Below, in pieces: positions 31,148 through 42,153 of a stretch of 64,000 bases of DNA. Under the pieces are notes generated by a model that searched no databases, had not been told where the DNA came from, and was given only the letters and a program-made list of their open reading frames with translations. The number at the start of each line of letters is the position of its first letter. Within the stretch, counting starts at the first letter, position 1. The stretch covers positions 1-64,000 of the forward strand of contig NXFV01001148.1 in the NCBI GenBank assembly GCA_002803225.1, in the 5' to 3' direction. The stretch is from Gamarada debralockiae. Its lineage: Eukaryota; Ascomycota; Leotiomycetes; Helotiales; Hyphodiscaceae. The translations under genes and the position numbers were made by a program.

Positions 31148-33861
31148 CTTATCCTCCGTTCTGACACAGCTCAGACGTATTGGTTGAAATCGTAGCCTTG
31201 TAGTACTGTAGCGGGGCAACAACGTCAAAATGAAGTTTAGATTCAAGACGAGACCTGGGCTGTCGGGCGGGGGCTTTCGCTTTTAGGATTTCACATCGAG
31301 TCATATTCGAAGGCGAATATTTAGGCATCATTGCTGCCCAAAATGGTGAGTGTTGGGTGAGTTCAAATTGGTGAGTGTTTTGGGGTCTGTTTGCCTCCTT
31401 TGCCGCAGGCAGCCTCCTTGTTGGCTGAGCCGAATATAGACACCGCAGAGCCTTGTTTGCAAATCTGCACGATCACGAATGGGTGTGAGTAATCCTTGGA
31501 ATCATGTGCAACGAAGATGATTCGTAGCCAATACGGCTATTTTTGTTTGGCTTTCTGGCAAGGCTCTCTGCGTGTTGGCTGATTACGTGTTGGCTGATGA
31601 CGCGTTGTCACATGTTATGAAACTTTGATGGCTTAAATCGTGACCCCTTTCATCATGGGGTACTGCTTCAAATACTCAAGTGAGCAAATTATTCGTTTGC
31701 AAATCATCTTTGAGTTCGGTGATGCTTTCAAGTCAGGTTGCAATCCGCGAGCAGTTCTCCTAAACAAGCCGGAAGGCAGTTTTATTATTTGTCGCCGGCT
31801 TCTACCATCAGATTGGTGGCACAATTTCAAAGATACCCATAGATCCGGGTTACGGTGAAGCGTGAAGAAGAAAGTTTTGAGGTGTAGGTTGTCTTCTGCA
31901 GCATGACATTCTATGCAATTTAAGATGGAAGAATGTACATGTGTTTTCAATTTGACAAACAATCAGATTTGGCTTGGACGCTTCGCTTTGTAAGGTCAAA
32001 TCTAAGATTGTTTCCTATTTAATTTATGGCAACGGCTTTCGAAACCAAATTCTGGTCGGGAGGAAGCCAGCGTCGCGGGACTGTGTGTTGAATTTTCCAT
32101 ATTGTATCAAGCTGCAACTCCGAGAAATATAAGATGGCATCCATTCCACCGCCTACATCTCTAGTTACGCCTTCCTCCATCAGTCAAAATGGCCTCCAAC
32201 GATAACCCATCAAGCGGTCCCCCATCACATACCCTCCACGATCTACCCACATACCCTCCACGATCTACCCATTCTGACAATCCAGGATCACTCCTGGAAC
32301 CCACAAACTTCGGCCTGCACACCTTACCAGCCCAAATCAATCCCATCATAACAGCCAGCGATCCCTAGACACCTGCTGACTTAGAGCCCTGCGCTATTCT
32401 GATTGTCAAGCGCACTCTAACAAAGCCCGCCATCCTTCGAGGCAACAAGCCGAAGTAGGAGATTACCACCAGATTCTCAGCTTCCCGGAAGTTGAGAGTA
32501 TCGCAACTATCAAGAATCTTAAGACTCGATATGAGGGTGATATGCCATGGGAGACATATTTATATTTTCCCCTGGGGTGTTCGGGATGTGTCCTTGTCAC
32601 GGTGTGAAAATATTGGAGGACAGTAAAGGCTCTTCGTTGAGTTTGTTGAATGTTCACCATTTGGTTCTTGCAATATTACTTGAAGGTCACGAAAAGCTGT
32701 TCAACGCACTGAAGACAGCTTGGATGATAGAGATACTCATTTCCATGTTCACTAGCCATCACTTCCGTAGCTCTGACGTTGTCACTATGATCTTCAAAGC
32801 AGAGCGGAATACTTTGTCTGTTTATCAACATGAACAAGCCCTTCCATCCGGGTGACGGATGTCTGAAACCCTTGTTCCATGGGTTCTTGCACTCAAAAGG
32901 ACTGGCCTTCATGTCACATTCCATCAAATCCTATGTTTGAAAGACTTGCAGCTAGTGGTATGTGCATCAGGCAGGCACATCGTCTAGGAAACAATGAATT
33001 GCTCAAAGAAGCAACGTCAGCGATGAATAAGAAGACCTCAAGCTGTGCCAAGCTATGCCTTTCATGAAGCAAACTTCGCTCGCATTGGTGAGTAGATATA
33101 AGGTGGCAGCCTCTCGCTTCCGGAAAAGCCATACCTAAATCAAGCATCGTTCAAAATGGCGGACAAACGCCGCATCCTGTCAATTCTCCATCTACGCGCC
33201 CTAAAGATATCCCGAACTTCGAAGTTCACCAGCCAACCATTCAGGAGCACCTCCTCTTCCACCAGCCAACCTAGAAAAGTCAGCTGAGGAAGAATCCAAC
33301 CACGGAGACGGCAGCGATGAAGGAGTCAGCCTAGAAGAAGCCCACCCAGAACAAGAAAATTCGAAAGATGCCCCTCCAAAGGATGCCACTACAAAAGAAG
33401 CCGACCCACAAGACGCCTGCCCAGTAGAAGCCAGCCACCCTCCTCAAGCTCCTCTGTCCGAATCTTTGAACGTCGGAGGCTTCCCGACCCAAGCAGGTCA
33501 AACGCTTGGCACAGTTCCAACCACCAAACACAAATCCATTCCCTACAAGAAGACAGAGTAAATCGTTTATGTAGAGGTGCTGGATGTATTTAACAGTTGA
33601 TCGTCGCTTCATGTGTGTCATCTGATTTTGCTGGGCAGTTTAGGAGATTGAACGGAATGGGGAAAAGTGGATGAATGACATATGTCTTGTCTGTAATGTA
33701 AGTATAGACCACATTGCTTCGCAAGATACCTCTCCTTAAATGGCAGTGCGAGCGCACACGATCACGAAACTCTGCAGGATTTGAGAAAACAAGGTTAATC
33801 AGATTGATGAATGGCTATCTGGTAAGATGGCCAACTTGACGGTAGTGCAGAAATAATGGTA
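31148..33861. other. Gene-poor stretch with degenerate short ORFs
   Basis: No secure gene. Features seen: a triplet-like repeat CGTGTTGGCTGAT(T/G)A at 31571-31600; an interrupted plus frame from ATG 32189 (MASNDNPSSGPPSH) with stops; a 22-bp perfect tandem duplication CATACCCTCCACGATCTACC(CA) at 32228-32271; and an ATG-less acidic plus frame at about 33205-33561 (118 codons; SLEEAHPEQENSKDAPPKDA) after ATG 33157 in another frame. These look like decayed small genes. Confidence 0.4.
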
Positions 33862-35075
33862 TCAAGTCGCCTTCTCGCTCTGCTGTTCTGCCGGCGCAGG
33901 GGAAGCACATTGTTTCTTCTGCTCGGCCAATCTCCGTCTTTGTTCATCTCGCTCCTGAATCTGAGTGTTGATATTAAAGTGTGCACTCTTGATGCCTCTG
34001 AAGAGCTCATGAGCCGTGATATCCTTTAGTGGATGCCGAAACTTTCCTGTAATTGGCGTGGTCAAAGTATCGGTATCTATTGGTATGGGGGAGTGAGCTC
34101 GGAGAACGAAAACGATGGAGAAGCGGTACCCTCGTGCAGGTTTTGGAGGGGGATGTTCTGCATCGAGTGGAAGAGGAGGATCTGGATATGAACGAACCAG
34201 ATGGCCTCCAGATCGGTATCGGCCGTTGGAAAGTCGTTCGAGTTGGCGACCGACGAGGAGACTGCCAGCTGGTCGTTCGTAGGTTCGCTCGATTTGGAAA
34301 TACTTTTGGACATGGCGATCCCAGACCTCCAACCCGGGTGTATCGCCATTCACGAGGCTCAGCAATCCGAGATCTCTGTGTGCTGTAGAACTTGCGTGTT
34401 AAGGCGATGACAAAAACGGTCAAAGAAGGACAGTGAGAGGAAGCCACACATACGTTCAGCAACAGTCTTCGATTCTTTCCCCTCAAATCCTTCATATCTG
34501 AACAAGCGCAACATAGTTGCAGTCTTTTCAATAGGTAACTTCGCGCATGGATGGGAATATTGAGTAAGAGCTTCGGCAGAGAGCCCCAAGCTCTCAGCTA
34601 TGCGTCCCAGAATCTCGTTCAAGAGCCCTCCAGCTTCCGCCCAGTACGCTACGGCAGCATCTTTGAGTTCCTTCGGAGTGCTTTCTAAACATCGAAGCGT
34701 GATCAATTCCTTTTCGCCTTCAATCCGACTCCATCCTTCTTCACTACCTATTTCGGTCTTAAATGTCTCCTTGTAAGACAATGGGAGGTCGAAAAAGGTT
34801 CGGCTCGCCCGAAATAGGGCTTGGGAGGCGTCATGTAGCTTGTCGGTGGGAGTTTCGTATGTGACTGTCGACCATCCTTGATCGTCCAGAGCGTGTTGAT
34901 GGTATGGGAGGACTTTGGGGAAAGTGACTGGTCTCAGAGGCGGAAGAAACTCTTCCTGATCATCTTGCACGTGATGGTCATGTGTTTTGCCATGGCCAGG
35001 CTCCTCGGTGTTCCCGGCGAGGCGACCGGGCACGAGGCGAGAGGTGATGGATTTGAGTGCCGCTGTGGCAGTCAT
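33862..35075 (-). CDS. 2-oxoglutarate/Fe(II) dioxygenase (IPNS-like fold)
   Basis: Member of the plant/fungal iron-ascorbate oxidoreductase superfamily; hydroxylates or otherwise oxidises an unknown small molecule. Exons 35075-34454 and 34382-33862 (GTATGT donor, CTACAG acceptor), 380 residues. The metal site is HxD in AEPHRDLGLLSL at the exon join plus the distal His in SGGHLVRSYPD; the 2-oxoglutarate-binding R-x-S is YRFSIVFVLRAH. N-terminal parts show RPVTFPKVLPY and LFRASRTFFDLPLSYKE, usual for this family. A charged C-terminal tail (ERDEQRRRLAEQKKQ) follows. It is isolated: no biosynthetic partners lie nearby, so no pathway is assigned. ATG 35075 is the first in-frame methionine. Confidence 0.88.
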
Positions 35076-36202
35076 GGAGGTCACAGTCGGAAATTTATTA
35101 GAATGTTATTCGAAAAGAGTGTATTTGCACAAATGGAAGAACGTTGGCAAATATGTAACTATCGCCCTGTGACAAATGGATTCGGTGACGTCGTCTCAAA
35201 GAAATTTAGCGTGAGGCGGTGCACGCTTCAGCCACATCAATCATGCGCGTCAAATAGTCAAACATCCATCCTTCAACAAGTCAGATACCGCATTAATTGG
35301 TTTATAAGACCCTAATTTGCGCATTAAATTTCAACACTTCAGACCCCCTTTGCGGGAGTATTTTTGGTGTGTTGCCAGCATCTTATAAATAGGGGCGAAA
35401 AGGGGGTGGGGGGAGGGTGTCTTGTAGTAGGGTTGGAGTCTTAAGAAACTAATTAATACGGTACTTCGTCAGAATTACAGTAATACCGGCTCTTTATGAT
35501 GTTATAAGTGGCAGATATTGACTCTGGGGTCTCCGGGTCTCCGGGGGCCTCGTCCCTCACCTCCTCGTCTTGATGCTCACGGTGAGTTTGAGAGGTCGCA
35601 AATTCCGAACTCGAATGTTTTCTCTGCTCGGATTCATTTTCTACGAAGCATCAAGCTTCCATTCAGTTGGTTGGCTTGTATTTATGATTTGAACTTTGCT
35701 TCTAGTTACCGTTAGCAATAATTGGGATTGGGACTTGCCTTGAAAGGGTGCCCCTTCAGTCGATGCATAGGCCTGCCAAGTCCCAAGTGAGGTCTGGCCA
35801 TCATGTCGATTGGAAACCCCGACCTAGATCTATTTTGTGCGTTTTCAATTGACTTAACAGTGAAATCAAATACCAACACGATGCAGTAAAACAATTTTGT
35901 GTATAGAGGCTTGCAGCCTTGCGAATTCGAAATGAACTCAAACCAACTTTCAAGTGAATTCTCTGAGCTCGTTAGTACCATCTTGCTCTACCACCCTTCC
36001 CCACACACATTCAACCTCTCGACAAACCTTCAACCTCCTCCGCACGATCTCAACATTGCAACAAACAAACCAAGGCACAACCAAAGTACTCTCCAATCAC
36101 ATCACATGCAGCTAAATCTTTTAACAACGCTATCTAGCAAATCTCTCAACATCAATCTCACCTTACAACTCCCACAAACCTCTCCTCTCAACATTTCCCA
36201 AC
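35076..36202. other. Intergenic, no gene
   Basis: Contains a G-rich run near 35400-35420 and a TATAAATA near 35385. The dioxygenase promoter lies at the left end. No ORF with coding character is seen. Confidence 0.45.
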
Positions 36203-36712
36203 ATGAAGGTCATCATTTTCCTCATGTTCCTTGTCACTCTCCTCACTTTCGCCATCGCAACTACTCTTCCTGATCTTCCTTTCAACATCACTGAACACGC
36301 AGAGCTGTTGGCAGCCGTTTAAGTAATCCGCATTATATTTTTGTTTCACACAGCGTTTGAAAAGTGAACTCGTCAGAGCACTCGCTGACTGTGAAACTCA
36401 GACAGTTAAGATGGGACCACACTGGTGGTGCTGCGTAGGACAAGGTCCCGGTTTCTGCAACGTTGCACGGGAACAGTTCCAGGGCACTTGGGGCAAATTT
36501 GGGACAAGGGTTGTGTCTACGATAGATACTGCAATCCCTTCTGCAACGAGATGCAACAAGTCGCTGGATACAAATAGAATTACGACACCCACACTGTTCC
36601 TGGATCCCCATTATTTCATTTCGACACGGTCAATAATGGCACCTGCGTGGCGTCGTCACTTTCGATTGGTATCGTTGGGCTGGTCAAACAATAGATAATT
36701 TGATCTACATGC
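36203..36712 (+). pseudogene. Broken small secreted Cys-rich protein
   Basis: ATG 36203 starts a clear secretion signal (MKVIIFLMFLVTLLTFAIA) and stays open for 39 codons to a TAA at 36320-36322. After a possible tiny intron the sequence reads RALADCETQTVKMGPHWWCC and VGQGPGFCNVAREQFQGTW. Near 36500 the plausible frame changes to DKGCVYDRYCNPFCNEMQQV, then a TAG, then an in-frame piece NNGTCVASSLSIG to 36694. The cysteine content and signal suggest an effector-like or cell-surface protein now interrupted. The splice model is not resolved, so loss of function is likely but unproven. Confidence 0.35.
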
Positions 36713-37534
36713 CGAACTTCAATTTTTCTGGGCAAGGAATATGGCAGCTTCAAGGGAGCTTGTTCATGCGGCAGAGAGGGCTTGGATTATCGACGGGTTT
36801 GAGCTTGTGTTTGCACGTTTCCTTGCCCTATTCAGTAGGTGGTGCGGTAGACAGCGGGTGGAGGGGGGAGGGAAAGGGATAGCGAGATTTGGGCCGAATC
36901 TGGGCTTGTGCTTGCCGGTTCCCTTGCTGAACATGAATTAGAGCCTTGGTCAGCTACCTGCATGGAGATCTGAGATTCAGAGAGCTTAGTACAGGGGCTC
37001 GTACACCATTATCTGATTTGGCACTGAGCGATGGAGTTATTACGCAAGAGAAGCCCTTGCTTGCTTTCCACAAATGGATATGAGGAATAGGATAACGAAA
37101 GTCTCTTGAGATATGCGGAAATCTGGTCTCATGCATGAGCTTCTGCTTCTTACTTTAGAGCAAATGTAGAGCTTGCATTGCCTTTCGAAATTTCTGAGAG
37201 TGGATTTTGATAAGGAAATGGCGGATCGTGAAAATGTCATGAATTGGATCAAGTGTCCCGTATCTTGGCCATTTTGATTTCTTATCTGCTCTCGATTCCT
37301 ACCCTGTCTCAGTGATCAGAAGAAGGGCAAAGCTTGTCAGCCACCAAAATTAATTCCAACCCAATCTTCTCTATCACATATCACCCGAAGTAGAACTTCT
37401 CGCTCTGCTAGCATTGTAATCTCTCATCTAATGTCCATTTCTCCATCGGCTAAACTCCACACTCTCCTTATAGTCCACATAAACGCAGCGGCAAGATTGA
37501 TTTGCGCAATGACAGAGTTCCCTTGTCCCAACAG
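36713..37534. other. Intergenic, no gene
   Basis: Only short overlapping frames without motifs. Confidence 0.4.
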
Positions 37535-37940
37535 GCAAGAACGTATTCTATGGCATCGAGATGCAAGCACCAGTCCTATTGTTCTCCACAATGTAGTTTA
37601 TACGATCCTGACCGCGCTCGGAAGAAGAAGTTGTCTCCAGCACCTCAACACAGTCGCCGACCTCCATGATCATGTTGAACTCAGTATCTTTCTTTTTCTT
37701 CTTGATTCTCTCTGGTGCTCGCATGATTTGTAGTATAGCGCCGATCTATTGACCTTCGAGAGCCCAGGGCTTAGCGACAGTCTTGCTTGTTGAGACGGCT
37801 GGTGGGCTAGAGCTGCCATGTTGTTTCGCCTCAGAAGTGTTGGAGTCAACGCCGTCACCCATCGTCTTCGCTCGTCCAACCATCTGGCATGGTTGAGAAG
37901 CATCCTCCCATCTAACTCTATTCTCAGTACACCATCGCAC
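37535..37940 (-). pseudogene. Hypothetical ORF with one in-frame stop
   Basis: A minus frame from 37940 runs through TMGDGVDSNTSEAKQHGSSS and SKTVAKPWALEGQ to a TAG near 37746. It then continues in the same frame as IGAILQIMRAPERIKKKKKD and MEVGDCVEVLETTSSSERGQ to a stop near 37540. A single stop (or a missed intron) separates the halves. No family is recognised. Confidence 0.3.
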
Positions 37941-38421
37941 TTGAACCGTAATATCCTTCCCTTCTCAAATGACCCTCGTCGATCCGCTGCCCCAAAGTCA
38001 GTTTGTCCGCACTGCCATAGTTCATTTCAACTAAGATCTTCTCGTTTGGGAAGATAGGATGGCAGCCGTGGCCCACTGGCTGTGGAGTCAATTCGTTGAA
38101 CGTAATGGCATCGCGGGTCCGAGGCGATGATGTGGCTTCCATGCTGGAGAGTTCTGTGAGGACTGCTGCTACACTTGATTTGGAATCTGGAGAAGGGAGA
38201 GGCTGGTTCGTCCATCAAGGCATTGCGTCCGGCTTGTTGGAGTGAGTTGCCGTTAGGATGTGGTCAGCTGGATCCGTAGCGCTCTAATGAAGGAGGAGCA
38301 AACAAGCAGCCTTTTCTGAAAGATCAATATGCAGGATGTCCGACATTTAAAATGGCAGAAGAATATTCTAGCAGAAGAGGAACTTCAACTCGAACGTGCG
38401 AGAAATCACTTGTGGATAAAA

Positions 38422-38779
38422 TCACTTCAAAAAACGAAGGCTTCGAAAGATCAAAGGAATAATTCTGAAGGCGTTTCAAAAGAAAGGGTCGCGGAAGCCT
38501 GCAGTTGCTGCAACATGGGTTGTGCCAAGCCTGAAAGGAATGGATACCTGGCTTGCGGATACTTGCATAATAAAGCAGCAGGTGGATTTTCAACGTCTGG
38601 CATGGTGTTACGGAGGCATTTTGGCACCCTTCATGGGATTTCTCACTGTTTTCATTGCAATCTGCGAAGATGGAGCGAGGGGATGCAAGTCAATTGGCTA
38701 TTCAGGGGTATCAACCTTCGTACATTGGCTTATCTTTGGTGGCTTGAATGCGGTAACCCACCTCAGAAACGTACGTTAG
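38422..38779 (+). CDS. Uncertain membrane-like ORF
   Basis: An open frame without an early ATG (first ATG at 38522) has a basic start (KKRRLRKIKGIILKAFQKKG) and two hydrophobic stretches (CYGGILAPFMGFLTVFIAIC and VSTFVHWLIFGGLNAV). It overlaps a longer but less protein-like frame. It could be an exon of an unresolved gene or chance. No homology is recognised. Confidence 0.25.
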
Positions 38780-39319
38780 GCAACCCTTGATGAAGAAATA
38801 TTGAGTCACGCAAGATAAAGAAAGGACTCACAGCAAGAATGCAAGCCAATCTCATCGCAGGATCCCATATCCTCAACGATCTTCCTCCCTAATCTAGGGA
38901 AATCGTTCAGACCAGATGAGATTTCCACGTATCAGTGTGTCGGGAGTCTTGACTCCTTGGGCTTTGAAATTTTTTATCAGGAGGATATTGTCTTCTCTAT
39001 TCCAGTATCTACTGCTAAACTCGCTCGGAGAGCGCTCGCCTCGTAAAGGAGTTCTCCTTACCCCCTTTCTACGTTAGTGTTTCGCTTAGGGTAGATAAGC
39101 CTTCCCCCGCACGGTCGCACCTCTTCCATCTTCATTCATCTCCCCTCGACGACGGCCATCATTGATTATCATCAAAACATCAGTCGTTCATCAATTTCAA
39201 AAGTAATTACGCTTATTAGATTATAAAACACGATTTAAAAGAGTGTAAGGCGACACAAAGGTCTTGTTCATCATGTTACCCGCTACTGACGAAATTGACC
39301 AGATTGCGACGACACGGCC
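38780..39319. other. Spacer downstream of uge3-like gene
   Basis: No gene is seen. CT-rich segments and the likely 3' UTR of the minus-strand epimerase gene are present. Confidence 0.4.
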
Positions 39320-40645
39320 TCAAACGGCCGGCAATTCTTGGCCCTTTATCTTTTCCAAGAAATTCCAAACATCCTTACAGCAAGTATCCAACGATCTCTC
39401 CGTCTTCCAATTCAATTCAGTCTCCGCTCTCTTTGGCATTGCGACACAAATGCCGACATCGCCTTCTCGGCGCTCAACTTCTCGAATCGGAATACTCGAC
39501 GAAGAGACCGACTCGACAGCGCTAACAACGTCCATTACAGAGTGCCCTTGACCGCTGCCCAGGTTGTATGTCCTGAAACCGTTCGGAACTCGACCATCGG
39601 ACGCTGAGGCTAAAGCGGCTATATGACCTTTGGCTAAGTCTGTCACGTGAATGAAATCGCGGACAGCTGTGCCATCTGGCGTGGGATAATCGGTCCCAAA
39701 GACATCGAGGACAGGAGACAACCCTGTGAGTACTCTCAACACAACTGGCATCAAGTTTGTTGGTACACCGCGAGGATCCTCGCCCAAGAGTCCGGACTCG
39801 TCGCAGCCGACTGGGTTGAAGTATCGCAAAGCGATAATTGTCCACTCAGGATCAGCAAGCGCGAGATCCGACAAGATTGCTTCGCACATCCACTTGGTTC
39901 TTCCGTATGGATTAGTCAATCCAGTACAGCCACCATCGACGGTTTTGATGTGGCCGTCATGATCAGTGAACGATTCCATTTGATGGGTGCAGTACTCTTC
40001 CAACAGAGGCTGCCCAGAATTAGCGAGCGATCCGTACACTGTCGCCGAAGACGAAAAGATGAAAGTCTTGATGTTGAAGCTCGTGAGTATTGAGCAAAAC
40101 TCAATCAAGCCAGCGACGTTGTTGGCGTAGTATTTCAGTGGTTCCTGAATACTCTCCGAGACAGATTTGTACGCCCCGAAATGTATGACGCCGCGTATCT
40201 TCGAAGCGATGCCAGCGTCTTCGCCGCTGAAGCGAGAGGGTACGGGCGGGCAAACATACTCCTCCAAGATCTTTGTGATGGCCGTTTTGTCGCGATAGTC
40301 GGCCTCGTACAGCTGCATTTCAGGCATTGGTTCGCATCGCGTCTCGTAGTGACTCTTGGCGAGTGTGCCCAGACGATCATATACGCTTCGATATGAGTTG
40401 CTGAGGTTGTCGATGATTATGATGTTATATCCTGCCTTCAACAGTTCTAGGCAGGTGTGACTTCCGATGTATCCAAGCCCGCCTACGATGGCAATGTAGT
40501 GACCTTTCGAAGGTTGAAGATCCTCGACGGAGGGACTGAACAGAGTGGACCTCTCCGTCGAAGGAATGCTGAACTCTGACTCTGAGATGGAGCTTGAGTG
40601 AGAGTGTCTAGGGCTAGATGCCCCAGAATCCGAATGACCGTCCAT
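39320..40645 (-). CDS. uge3: UDP-glucose/UDP-GlcNAc 4-epimerase, GAG cluster
   Basis: Single exon, 441 residues. It interconverts UDP-Glc/UDP-Gal and, for Uge3-type enzymes, UDP-GlcNAc/UDP-GalNAc, supplying both sugars of galactosaminogalactan in the cytosol. The NAD-binding glycine motif is GGLGYIGSH (residues 55-63), the Ser side of the catalytic triad is SSSATVYG, and the Tyr-Lys pair is NPYGRTKWMCE. The C-terminal half has ALRYFNPVGCD and HVTDLAKGHIAAL. A Ser-rich N-terminal extension of about 48 residues precedes the Rossmann fold, as in other filamentous fungal paralogues. ATG 40645 is chosen; the frame continues 13 codons upstream only from a non-ATG codon. It is divergent from sph3, 384 bp away. 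The assignment as Uge3 rather than the housekeeping Gal10 paralogue rests on the cluster context. Confidence 0.92.
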   Translation of the reverse strand: MDGHSDSGASSPRHSHSSSISESEFSIPSTERSTLFSPSVEDLQPSKGHYIAIVGGLGYIGSHTCLELLKAGYNIIIIDNLSNSYRSVYDRLGTLAKSHYETRCEPMPEMQLYEADYRDKTAITKILEEYVCPPVPSRFSGEDAGIASKIRGVIHFGAYKSVSESIQEPLKYYANNVAGLIEFCSILTSFNIKTFIFSSSATVYGSLANSGQPLLEEYCTHQMESFTDHDGHIKTVDGGCTGLTNPYGRTKWMCEAILSDLALADPEWTIIALRYFNPVGCDESGLLGEDPRGVPTNLMPVVLRVLTGLSPVLDVFGTDYPTPDGTAVRDFIHVTDLAKGHIAALASASDGRVPNGFRTYNLGSGQGHSVMDVVSAVESVSSSSIPIREVERREGDVGICVAMPKRAETELNWKTERSLDTCCKDVWNFLEKIKGQELPAV

Positions 40646-41029
40646 AGGGATCGAAAGCAAGTGCTGGTCGTATACGATATTCAACGAATGTGAAGCTCCA
40701 AGGCAATGAAGTACATCTTTTTTTTCTCCTACTTTAACTATTCAAAGAGTAAGTCTAGGTACCTGACAAGAATAAGTGGCTTACTGTTGATTGGGTATCG
40801 GTCCAGAGGAGAGCTAATATCTGGCTACCTGCAAGGCACGGAGCTGAGACTCGCCGTATTCTTCTCTGGGGTTCTCAGTGAAAAGCAGACTCCGCCCTAC
40901 CACATAAACGCACATATGTGCCACCTTGCAAGTCTAGATTACTTCTCCTTCTGCTTTCGTACACAAATCTTCTTTGCCTAATATCTGCAAGTCCATCAAC
41001 ATAAAGTTCAGCCGTCTCGACCAGCAGCA
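40646..41029. promoter_or_regulatory. Bidirectional promoter uge3/sph3
   Basis: A 384-bp spacer between two divergent start codons in the GAG cluster, the likely site for joint control. A poly-T run sits near 40712-40723. No binding site is claimed. Confidence 0.55.
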
Positions 41030-42153
41030 ATGAGAGTTTGGAGCATGCCATCAACATACCATCACATGGGAGAAAGAAATAGTACCAAGGCTGACCGGAA
41101 CTCCAAGCGACACTGCACTCGGAGATACCTACTTTGGGTTCTGCTCGCCATAGTGGTACTCGTCATTGTCATACCAGTTGCCGTCATGTTCGGGAAGAAA
41201 AAGAAAGCGGCTCCGCCAAAGTCAACCATCCTTGTCCCCCTCTATGTTTATCCAGCACCAGGAGCTTGGGATCCAGTTCTTACTGCGTACGCCACCAATA
41301 TTCTCCTCTTCTTGTGTTACTCTCAGCTGACAATGGGTAGTGTTGAAAGCCATCCAGACCTGAATTTCACCATCGTGGTAAATCCCGCCAGCGGGCCAGG
41401 ATCCGGCTCAGGACCCGATGCCAACTATACAAGGGAGATACCACGTCTCAATGCATACGCTAATGTACGCACTGTTGGATATGTCTCTACAGACTACGCA
41501 AAGAGAGACATAGGAGCAATATTGAACGACATTACTGTGTACTCGGGGTGGTCTGAGAACGCCACGATGGATGGGCTGGGTATGCGGGGCATATTCTTGG
41601 ACGAGACGCCTTCTCAATACGATGATGCCAGCGCAGAGTTTTTCGAGACTATTGCTGCAAGTATTGAGTCAGCACCTGGGCTTGGGGAGGACCCTTTGGT
41701 AAGTTTATTATTTTTAATTTATTTTAATGGAATAAATTGGGAGGATAAAGCGGCACTCACACTTAAACCCGGGGAAGCTCCTTTAAAGCAGCACTGCCCC
41801 ACCTCCTCACTAACCTAAAGTAGATTATCCACAATCCCGGAACCATACCCGACGCGCGATATCTCTCGTCTTGCAACCTTACAGTCGTATTCGAAGGCAC
41901 TTACTCAACGTACCAGATTTACGGCTTCAGCAAAACGATCTCCTCGTTCCAGTCTTCGGCCAAATGCGAGCGTGAAGCCTTAGCATGCATTATTCATGCT
42001 TTGCCTTCCACACTTTCAAGCAACGATATGAATAGTTTGGTCAAGGATGTCAGGTCTTTGGCAGGCAGCGCTTTCATGACGGGCCTGTCGGTCGATTACT
42101 ACGCAAGCTTTTGGCAGGGCTGGTCAGATTTCGTGAACGAGATGGATAACTGA
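41030..42153 (+). CDS. sph3: Spherulin-4 glycoside hydrolase (GH135), GAG cluster
   Basis: Endo-hydrolase of N-acetyl-galactosaminan; in Aspergillus, Sph3 is needed for GAG production. Exons 41030-41286, 41341-41698, 41824-42153, 314 residues. The short basic N-terminus is followed by one membrane helix (LLWVLLAIVVLVIVIPVAVM, residues 34-53) and no cleavage site, so it is a type II anchored enzyme. The catalytic domain starts STILVPLYVYPAPGAWDP and ends in DYYASFWQGWSDFV. Family acids are D173 and E174 (GIFLDETPS) and E229 (VVFEGTY). Their spacing equals that of the known A. clavatus D166/E167/E222, as I recall it. The first intron (54 bp, GTACGC donor) restores DPVLTAVESHPDLNF. The second intron (125 bp) is unusually long for this locus. 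Confidence 0.93.

Noticed and set aside
36741..36941. 66-codon plus frame starting MAASREL
   Set aside because: No signal, no domain, and overlapping equally long frames; treated as chance.
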